38,211 nt of DNA from Pseudomonadota bacterium (GTDB lineage Bacteria > Pseudomonadota > Gammaproteobacteria > Burkholderiales > Casimicrobiaceae). The stretch is from contig JAJXTF010000005.1 of assembly GCA_021784125.1 (NCBI GenBank), forward strand, positions 1 through 38,211, in the 5' to 3' direction. Position 1 is the first letter of the stretch. Every line of letters starts with the position of its first letter. Positions 32,463-38,211 of this stretch are shown one piece after another. Under the pieces are notes generated by a model. That model was not told the DNA's origin. It saw nothing but the letters and a program-made list of their open reading frames with translations, and made no database searches. Both the position numbers and the translations under genes were made by a program.

Positions 32463-35252
32463 GTGAATCACCGTTCCCGCCGGATCGTGGCTTCGCACCC
32501 GAGCGCCGTGCCCCTGGATCGCCATCCCGCCCCCGTCGTCGCCTTCCGCGCCGGCATCAGCCTGCGCCTGATGCTGCTCGTGCTGGCGCTGGGATTGCCG
32601 TTCATCGTCTATGTCAGCCTCAGCGCGATGCGCCAGGCGGCGACCGACCGGGACGAAGCGAGGGAGCGGATGGTCTCGCTGGCGCGGCTGGTTGCCGCCC
32701 GCGTCGACGATTACGTGAGCGACATGGCGGGCACGCTTGCACTGTCCAGCCATGGCGTGACCCCCGACGCGGCGTACACGGCGGCCAACGACGCCTACCT
32801 GCAGAGCCTTCGCGACGAGCTTCCGCCGTCGATGAAAGACATCGGCGTATGGACCCTCGACGGACATGACGTCGGGACGCTGGACCGCGCGCGCGGCGCC
32901 GACCCCGACATCGCCGACCGCCCCGATTTCCGCGCAGCGCTGGCGACCCGCAAGCTCTCGATCGACGGCCCGCGCCGCGCCGCCGCAAACGGCGGGCCCG
33001 TCGCGTACTTCGCGCATCCGCTGCAGGACGGCGACGGCCGGATGCGGGGGGTCGTGACCGCGTCGTCGCGGCTCACCGAGCTCGCCGGCCTGCTCGACGC
33101 CAAGGGCGTCGCGCCCGCCCATACCGTGGTCACGCTGGTCAACGCCGCGGGCATCGTCCTCGCCCGCAACCGGGACCCCGCGGCATGGATAGGCCGGCGA
33201 TTTCCCGACGCCTTCGACACCCCGGCGGGAACGGCTGCGCAGACGGGGACCGGCGCTGTCGAGCGCGGCGATGCGAACGGCGAGCCGCTGCTGATCTCCT
33301 ACGCGACACCGTCGCGTGCGCCGTGGCGCGTGTACGTCGAGACGCCGGCGACGGCAATGCCGTCCTCGTCGCGACTGGGCGTGACCGAGACGGTCCTGCT
33401 GGGATTGGCGGCATTGGCGCTGGGCGTCGTGTTTGCGTTCCATTCGGGGACCCGGATCGCCCGCCCGCTGCGCCAGCTCGCTTCCGATGCCGCGCGCTTC
33501 GCGCGGGGGGACCTGTCGCACCGGACGGGCGTCGGCGGCGACGACGAGCTCGGGGTGCTCGCGAGCACGCTCAACCGGATGGCGCAGACGCTGCAGGAGC
33601 GAACCGTCGCCCTGGAGGGCAAATCCGCCGAGTTGCAGCGCACCGCCGCGAACCTGCAGCTGATCACCTCCAACGTCCCGGTGCTGATCACCTACATCGA
33701 CGCGGAGCACCGGTTCCGCTTCGTCAATGCCTACGCCCGCGAGATCTTCGGCGTCGCCCCCGAGAAGTTCATCGGCCGCACGCTCACCGACATGGTCGGC
33801 GCCGAGGTGTTCGCGCGCATCGAGGGGCGGATACGCGACGTTCAGGGGGGGCTGCCACAGACCTTCGAGACGAGCTTCTCGCCGTCGGGCGAGGCGCCGT
33901 ATTTCATGGTCAGCGCGTTCCCGGACTACGGCGACGAACGCGAGGTCCGCGGCGCCTACGTCGTCTGCCAGGACATCACGCGGCGCAAGGAAGTCGAGGA
34001 CGCACTGGCCGAGTCGGAGCACCGGATGCGCACCATCGCCGACACCGTCCCGGCGCTGATCGCGCAGCTTTCGGTCGACGAGGAGTACCTTTTCGTGAAC
34101 GCGCGCTCGCGGGACCTGTACGGCCTGCCGCCCGAAGCGGTCGTGGGCCGGCACGTCGCCGACTTCCTGAGCCCGGAGGCCTACGCGCAGACCCAACCCT
34201 ACATGGAGCGCGTGAAGGCAGGGGAACGCACGCGCTTCCAGCGCACGATGCTGCGCGACGGCCGCGAGCACCACGAGCTGGTCGACTACATCCCGGACCG
34301 CGACGCGCAGGGCAATGTCGTCGGCATCTATGCGCTGATGCAGGACGTGACCGACGTGCAGGAAGCGCGGGTCAGGGTCGAGGAGAGCGAGCGGCGCCTG
34401 CGCGGCATCACCGACAACATCCCGCTGCTCGTCGGTTACATCGACCGCGAGCGTCGCTATCGATTCAACAGCCGCTACTACGAAGCCTGGCTGGGCCGCC
34501 CGCTGTCCGAGATCACCGGGCACACGGTCGAAGAAGTCCTGGGGCCGGAAGCCTGGGCAACCATGGGCGCGAAGCTCGACCGGGCGTTCGCCGGCGAGCG
34601 CGTCGACTACGACCTGGAATTCACCGACCGGGCCGGGACGCGGCACGTGCGAGGCAGCTACGTCCCGGACATCGACGCGTCGGGCCAGGTCGTCGGCGTC
34701 TACACGTCGAGCCACGACGTCACGCCGCTTAAGGAAGCCGAGCAGGCGCTCGAGCGCCTCGCGCAGTACGACACCCTGACCGGCCTCCCCAACCGGCGGC
34801 GATTCAACGACGGCATCGCTGCGGCGCTGGCGCGGTCGCGGCGAACGGGAGCCCCGGTCGCGTTGCTGTTCCTCGACATCGACGGATTCAAGGGCATCAA
34901 CGACACGCTGGGCCACGCCGCCGGCGACGACGTGCTGCGCGAATTCGCGCGCCGGCTGTCGGCGTCGGTGCGCTCGACCGACCTCGTGGCCCGGCTGGCG
35001 GGCGACGAGTTCGTCATCGTGCTCGAAGGCACCCACGGACGCGAGGAATGCCGCTTCGTGGCCCGCAAGATCCTTGCCGCGATGCGCGGCGAGATCCACG
35101 CGGGCACGACGCCCTTGCGGGTGACGACGAGCATCGGCATCGCGCTCGGCCAGGGCGCCTCCACGACCGCCGAAGGACTGCTCAAGCGGGCCGACAGCGC
35201 GCTCTACGCCGCCAAGCGGCAAGGCCGCGACCGCTTCGAAATAGCGATCTGA
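32463..35252 (+). CDS. membrane diguanylate cyclase: Cache-HAMP-PAS-PAS-PAS-GGDEF
   Basis: Up to 929 residues. There is a first membrane helix at about 33-53, a periplasmic Cache-like sensor (about 55-300), a second helix (about 305-325), a HAMP segment (RIARPLRQLASDAARFARGDL), three PAS domains (about 400-770) and a C-terminal GGDEF domain (about 775-929). The active-site loop is AGDEF instead of GGDEF, a variant often active. RSTD five residues upstream is a good inhibitory RxxD site. LDIDGFKGINDTLGHAAGDD and YAAKRQGRDRFE are normal. It makes c-di-GMP in response to a periplasmic signal. The GTG 32463 start is doubtful: its AGGAG touches the codon. GTG 32487 or 32508 are alternatives. Confidence 0.93.
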   Translation: MNHRSRRIVASHPSAVPLDRHPAPVVAFRAGISLRLMLLVLALGLPFIVYVSLSAMRQAATDRDEARERMVSLARLVAARVDDYVSDMAGTLALSSHGVTPDAAYTAANDAYLQSLRDELPPSMKDIGVWTLDGHDVGTLDRARGADPDIADRPDFRAALATRKLSIDGPRRAAANGGPVAYFAHPLQDGDGRMRGVVTASSRLTELAGLLDAKGVAPAHTVVTLVNAAGIVLARNRDPAAWIGRRFPDAFDTPAGTAAQTGTGAVERGDANGEPLLISYATPSRAPWRVYVETPATAMPSSSRLGVTETVLLGLAALALGVVFAFHSGTRIARPLRQLASDAARFARGDLSHRTGVGGDDELGVLASTLNRMAQTLQERTVALEGKSAELQRTAANLQLITSNVPVLITYIDAEHRFRFVNAYAREIFGVAPEKFIGRTLTDMVGAEVFARIEGRIRDVQGGLPQTFETSFSPSGEAPYFMVSAFPDYGDEREVRGAYVVCQDITRRKEVEDALAESEHRMRTIADTVPALIAQLSVDEEYLFVNARSRDLYGLPPEAVVGRHVADFLSPEAYAQTQPYMERVKAGERTRFQRTMLRDGREHHELVDYIPDRDAQGNVVGIYALMQDVTDVQEARVRVEESERRLRGITDNIPLLVGYIDRERRYRFNSRYYEAWLGRPLSEITGHTVEEVLGPEAWATMGAKLDRAFAGERVDYDLEFTDRAGTRHVRGSYVPDIDASGQVVGVYTSSHDVTPLKEAEQALERLAQYDTLTGLPNRRRFNDGIAAALARSRRTGAPVALLFLDIDGFKGINDTLGHAAGDDVLREFARRLSASVRSTDLVARLAGDEFVIVLEGTHGREECRFVARKILAAMRGEIHAGTTPLRVTTSIGIALGQGASTTAEGLLKRADSALYAAKRQGRDRFEIAI

Positions 35253-35258
35253 CGCGCG

Positions 35259-35290
35259 TTCGGGCGAGCGCCGTCCGGCACTCGTCCGAA
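35259..35290. terminator. bidirectional hairpin between converging cyclase and kinase genes
   Basis: TTCGGGCGAG (35259-35268) pairs with CTCGTCCGAA (35281-35290) over 10 bp with one G-T wobble. The 12-nt loop contains a second small stem, GCCG-TC-CGGC. It occupies nearly the whole 38-nt gap between the two stops and is a good candidate for termination in both directions, although there is no T-run. Confidence 0.55.
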
Positions 35291-36937
35291 TCACCTCGGC
35301 GCGATCGGAATGCGCACCGAGACGACGACACCGCTGCCGTCGCTGCGATTGGCAACGTCGATCGACCCGCCGTGAAACTGCGCGATCATCCGCGCGACGT
35401 AGAGTCCCAGGCCCAGGTGGGCGCCGCCACCCTGCGGGCGCACCGACACCATCGAATCGAACAGCCGCGCCTGCATGCCGGCGGGCAGCGGCGGGCCGGC
35501 ATTGGACACGGCGATCCGGACGAGGTCGCCGGCGCGCTCGACGCCGATGCCGACCGGTCCGCCGCCGCGGAACTCGACGGCATTGGAGACGAGCTTGTCG
35601 AGCATCTGCGCGAGCAGGTCGGGGGCGCCCGCGACGGTCATCGGACCGTCGGCGACCGCCAGCTCGAAAGGCACCTCGGGGTAGGCGAGGCGATAGCCGT
35701 CGACACAGGAGGCAATGACGGGAACGAGGTCGTAGCGCTCGCGAGCGGCTTCCTGCAGGGCCTGCTCGAGGCGCGCCGCCTCGGTCATCCGCGTGAGGAT
35801 CGCCGACAGGCGCTGCAAGCCGCCCTGCGCGCGCTCGATGTAGATTCGCGCGTCGGAGGCCAGTGACTGCTGCTGCAGGTTCTCGAGCGACGAGCGCACG
35901 ACCGCGATCGGCGTGCGCAACTCGTGCGAAAGGCGTCCGGCCATCTTTTCCTGGTACGCCGCGTAATCGGAGAGCCTCGCCAGCACGCTCGCGAAACTGC
36001 GCGACAGGTCGCCGATCTCGTCGCGTGCATCGACGCCCGCGAACGCAGCCCGCACCCGGCCGTTCGGATCGATCGCGGCCTCCGCGTCGTCGCGCAGGCG
36101 CCGGATGCGTGACGACAGCCTCGACGCGAACAGCGTCAGCGCGGCCGAGCCGAGGAGCAGCACGGCGAGCACGATGTTGAACAGCCGCTCGAAAGCGAGG
36201 TTGCGCTCGGCGAGCACGCGGTTGGTCGTCTGCTCGACGACGACGGCGCCTTCCACGTGGTCGCCGATCCAGATGGGGTTCGCCGCCGCGACGATGACCG
36301 CCTTGCCGTCGAGGGTCCGGCGCCGGTCGAAGGTCAGGATTCCGGCCAGCGCGCCCTCGATGTCGCGTCCCTGCGGTGGCCCGCGGGCAGCGGCTTCGTC
36401 GCGGAAATCCTCGGTCGGCTGCTCGAGGAACAGCGTGTAGAGGCGGCCCAGCGTCGCGCGCTCGACCGCCTGCCAGATGGCACCCAGCGTCGAATCCGGC
36501 GCGGCCTCGGCCGGCGGCTCGCGCTTGAGCGACCCGGTGTGGGCGAGCACGGTGAGGTCGCGATCGACGACCCAGATCCGCGCGTCGATCCGCGACAACC
36601 CGCGGATGATCTGCTCGATCTCCGGGGAGGCCGACGGCGGCAGCGTCACGCCGGCACTGCCTTCCTCGGCGATGCGCTCGCGCGCGAACGATGCGATCGG
36701 GTCGGGCGGAGCGTCGAACAGCCGCGGCCGGTCGTTCAGCGCAGTGGCGATCGCCTGGGCCGTCCCCGCGAGCGCGCGGTCCTGGGCGTTCTGCAGGAAG
36801 CGCTCGATCTCGCGCGCGTACTGGAAGCCCAGCCACGGCAGCGCGAGGAAGACCGTGAGCACCAGCGCGAGCTGCGCGCGTATGCCCAGCCTCGGCGAGT
36901 ACCGCCTGATCGCGCGCGCGAGCCCGCCGTCCGCCAT
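35291..36937 (-). CDS. sensor histidine kinase, resembling the dedicated sortase system kinase
   Basis: The 548-residue protein has a membrane helix near the N-terminus (QLALVLTVFLALPWLGFQY), a periplasmic sensor (about 45-260), a second helix (LFNIVLAVLLLGSAALTLF), a HAMP-like linker and the kinase core. The H-box is MAGRLSHELRTPIAVVRSS, with a weak N-box (LVSNAVEFRGGG, lacking a standard second Asn) and G-box (HLGLGLYVARMIAQFHGG). The LPWLGFQYAREIERFL N-terminus resembles kinases I recall as belonging to the proteobacterial dedicated sortase system; I could not check this. I prefer ATG 36937, since ATG 36982 would overlap the regulator gene. It is encoded 28 nt after the regulator. Confidence 0.82.
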   Translation of the reverse strand: MADGGLARAIRRYSPRLGIRAQLALVLTVFLALPWLGFQYAREIERFLQNAQDRALAGTAQAIATALNDRPRLFDAPPDPIASFARERIAEEGSAGVTLPPSASPEIEQIIRGLSRIDARIWVVDRDLTVLAHTGSLKREPPAEAAPDSTLGAIWQAVERATLGRLYTLFLEQPTEDFRDEAAARGPPQGRDIEGALAGILTFDRRRTLDGKAVIVAAANPIWIGDHVEGAVVVEQTTNRVLAERNLAFERLFNIVLAVLLLGSAALTLFASRLSSRIRRLRDDAEAAIDPNGRVRAAFAGVDARDEIGDLSRSFASVLARLSDYAAYQEKMAGRLSHELRTPIAVVRSSLENLQQQSLASDARIYIERAQGGLQRLSAILTRMTEAARLEQALQEAARERYDLVPVIASCVDGYRLAYPEVPFELAVADGPMTVAGAPDLLAQMLDKLVSNAVEFRGGGPVGIGVERAGDLVRIAVSNAGPPLPAGMQARLFDSMVSVRPQGGGAHLGLGLYVARMIAQFHGGSIDVANRSDGSGVVVSVRIPIAPR

Positions 36938-36965
36938 CGTCCGCTTCGCCGCCAGGCAGCCCCGT

Positions 36966-37664
36966 TCAGGGCGCAGCGGCATCCCAGCGATAGCCGAGCC
37001 CGTAGACGGTCACGATCCGGTCGAACGCCGGGTCGAGCGCCTGGAACTTGCGGCGAATCCGCTTGATGTGCGAGGTGATCGTGCTGTCGTCGACGGTGAT
37101 CCGCGCATCGCGCATCAGGCTGTCACGATCCTTGACGTGCCCCGGGTGCCGCGCGAGCGCGTGAACCATCCAGAACTCGGTCAGCGTCAGGTCGACGCGC
37201 CTGCCGTTCCAGTGCGCGGTCAGGCGCTTCAGGTCGAGCGTCAGCGCACCGCGCTGCTGGACGTCCTCGGCGGAGGAGGTCGACTGCGAGAGCTCGCTGC
37301 GGCGGAACAGCGCGGCGATCCGCGCGACCAGGTGCGGCAGGCTCGCATCCTTGGTCAGGTAATCGTCGGCGCCGAGCCTCAGACCGGCGACGATGTCGAA
37401 ATCCGAATCGCGCGCCGACAGGAAGATGATGGGGACGCCGGCGGACAGCGCGCGCAGTTCGCGGCAGAGGTCGAATCCGCCGTCGATGTCGTCGCCGAGC
37501 CCCACGTCGATCAGCGCGAGGTCGGGAAGGCGGGTGCGGAATGCGTCGAGCGCGCTCGCCCGATCGGCCCAGGTCGCGACCTCGTAGCCGTGGCGACGCA
37601 ACGCGTCGGCGACGTTGTCGCGCAATGCGGGTTCATCCTCGACGATGGCGATGCGGCGGCTCAC
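36966..37664 (-). CDS. OmpR-type response regulator, resembling the dedicated sortase system regulator
   Basis: The 232-residue protein has a receiver domain (RIAIVEDEPALRDN; phosphoacceptor Asp in LALIDVGLGDDIDGG; Lys in DDYLTKDAS) and a winged-helix domain (VDLTLTEFWMVHALARHPG, then DDSTITSHIKRIRRKFQ and VYGLGYRW). The segments DIDGGFDLCRELR and ARDSDFDIVAGLRLGADDYL closely resemble regulators I recall from the proteobacterial dedicated sortase system. The start is GTG 37664. A CAGAAT hexamer ends exactly 7 nt before it, and no Shine-Dalgarno is near, suggesting a leaderless mRNA. Tandem 23-nt repeats lie directly upstream. Confidence 0.88.
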   Translation of the reverse strand: MSRRIAIVEDEPALRDNVADALRRHGYEVATWADRASALDAFRTRLPDLALIDVGLGDDIDGGFDLCRELRALSAGVPIIFLSARDSDFDIVAGLRLGADDYLTKDASLPHLVARIAALFRRSELSQSTSSAEDVQQRGALTLDLKRLTAHWNGRRVDLTLTEFWMVHALARHPGHVKDRDSLMRDARITVDDSTITSHIKRIRRKFQALDPAFDRIVTVYGLGYRWDAAAP

Positions 37665-37667
37665 CAG

Positions 37668-37793
37668 CGCGATTCTGCCATCCCTTCGACCGCGACCCTG
37701 CGACCACCGCACGCGCGACCCTGCGACCACCGCACGCGCGAACCTGCCATCGGTCCCGCCATCGCTTGACGCCGATCCTGCCGGCGACGCTGC
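37668..37793 (-). promoter_or_regulatory. 23-nt tandem repeat array upstream of the response regulator
   Basis: Two perfect copies of CGCGACCCTGCGACCACCGC+ACG (23 nt) lie at 37691-37713 and 37714-37736, flanked by diverged copies at 37668 and 37737. Written on the minus strand, the core GCAGNNTCGCG recurs with its CTGC complement at 37675, 37698, 37721 and 37744 (exactly 23 nt apart), with looser copies at 37778 and 37790. The copy nearest the gene contains the candidate -10 CAGAAT (37672-37677). It looks like an operator array, perhaps for the regulator itself. Confidence 0.6.
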
Positions 37794-37832
37794 CAGTCCT
37801 TTGCCACATTTGATCCGCAGCGCGCCATGTTC

Positions 37833-37847
37833 GCGGCGCAGCGCCGC
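37833..37847. other. perfect inverted repeat in the divergent promoter region
   Basis: GCGGCGC-A-GCGCCGC is a 7-bp perfect inverted repeat around one base, in the 284-nt gap between the response regulator and the gene at 37949. It could be an operator half-site pair or a small hairpin. The rest of that gap holds the 23-nt array and a GGGGCGC-CTC-GCGCCCC hairpin at 37915-37931. I see no good sigma-70 promoter for the plus strand. Confidence 0.4.
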
Positions 37848-37948
37848 CGGGATCTGCGCGCCCAATGCTCCTCGGCGGAATGCGATTCGGCAGGCCGTCA
37901 CCGGGCGGCCGCAGGGGGCGCCTCGCGCCCCACCAGGATGGAGGCATC

Positions 37949-38211
37949 GTGAAGGACAGGTCACTCGCAAATCAAGGCTTGGGTCCGCGCGCATGGCGGG
38001 ATCTCGTCCGCCTGCTGGTCGAAAGCCTGGCCACCGGCGCGTTCGTGAGCGTCGTGCTGGCACTGGCGGTGTTCATCGTCGCGACGCAGGCGCGCGCGGC
38101 CGGCGGCCCGCCGACCGACGCGGCAACGCCGGCAGGCGCGGTCGAACCCCTGCTCGCGCTCGCCCTGCTCGGACTCGCGGCCGTGCTGCGCCGGCGCCAG
38201 CGCGGACGGGC
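37949..38211 (+). CDS. putative membrane/secreted protein, truncated by window end
   Basis: GTG 37949 is preceded by GGAGG (37940-37944) and opens a frame with no stop up to the window end (87 codons visible). The product begins MKDRSLANQGLGPRAWRDL and has a long hydrophobic segment (about 30-47) ending in an Ala-x-Ala-like site (TQARAAGG), consistent with a signal peptide. A second stretch follows, VEPLLALALLGLAAVLRRRQ, hydrophobic and ending in arginines. That end vaguely resembles a sorting-type C-terminus (hydrophobic helix plus Arg cluster). Because it is divergent from a regulator resembling the dedicated sortase type, it may belong to that system. I do not recognise the family. Confidence 0.55.
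   Translation, partial: MKDRSLANQGLGPRAWRDLVRLLVESLATGAFVSVVLALAVFIVATQARAAGGPPTDAATPAGAVEPLLALALLGLAAVLRRRQRGR

Noticed and set aside
32034-36836. 1600-residue minus-strand ORF, and other very long antisense ORFs (for example 7312-9801, 20374-23055, 24124-27159)
   Set aside because: They run across several well-supported genes in other frames. Their translations are Arg/Ala/Pro/Gly-rich and lack recognisable domains except where the frame joins a real gene. This is expected at high GC.
37691-37736. CRISPR-like repeats
   Set aside because: The 23-nt copies abut each other with no spacers, and no cas genes are present.
38090-38211. Frameshift in the terminal gene
   Set aside because: The second hydrophobic segment looked out of place for a secreted target protein, but without the downstream sequence there is no basis to claim a frameshift.

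Overview
This 38.2 kb window is strongly GC-rich and densely coded, and almost every reading frame is open. I see no rRNA, tRNA, insertion sequence, phage gene or CRISPR array. Two blocks point to a betaproteobacterium of Burkholderiales or Rhodocyclales type: proA...nadD-rsfS-rlmH-maf-rng, and mpl-yqiA with RNB nuclease-tonB-mtgA-mgtE. Also consistent are the homodimeric AceE, an LpxO-like lipid A hydroxylase, and a two-component pair resembling the proteobacterial dedicated sortase system. I cannot name a genus.

Layout, plus strand, 1-7.5 kb: the end of a 5-formyltetrahydrofolate cyclo-ligase gene, an MFS transporter, then aceE, aceF and rpiA, with proA behind. An 8-residue mini-ORF with an excellent Shine-Dalgarno sits between aceE and aceF. 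The aceF interdomain linker is built from copies of a GC-rich hairpin repeat that also occurs between genes here. 7.5-11.9 kb: a CDF-type transporter, an opposing MFS gene, a DUF924 protein and a CPA1 Na+/H+ antiporter. 11.9-16.7 kb: nadD, rsfS, rlmH, maf, rng and two overlapping VOC-fold genes.

Minus strand, 16.8-26.1 kb: an ECF sigma factor/anti-sigma pair preceded by a small lipoprotein gene and followed by an LpxO-like hydroxylase and a D-threonine-aldolase-like enzyme. Upstream lie mgtE, mtgA, a TonB-like protein and an RNB ribonuclease. 26.1-32.4 kb: an aldo/keto reductase (plus), then Skp/OmpH, a 5'-nucleotidase, ornithine aminotransferase, a YqiA-type esterase and Mpl (all minus). 32.4-38.2 kb: a Cache-HAMP-PAS-GGDEF diguanylate cyclase (plus), a histidine kinase and response regulator (minus), and a divergent membrane protein gene cut by the window end.

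Functional themes: central carbon metabolism (PDH, RpiA), proline/ornithine/glutamate semialdehyde metabolism (ProA and RocD), NAD synthesis and ribosome/RNA maintenance (NadD, RsfS, RlmH, RNase G, RNB nuclease), envelope and peptidoglycan (Mpl, MtgA, Skp, LpxO, TonB) and signalling (ECF pair, cyclase, two-component pair). Points most worth attention: the repeat-derived aceF linker; tiny coupled ORFs at two operon junctions; a -10-like hexamer exactly 7 nt before three start codons, which suggests leaderless mRNAs; a 23-nt tandem repeat array in front of the response regulator; and the ECF-lipoprotein-LpxO-aldolase cluster.
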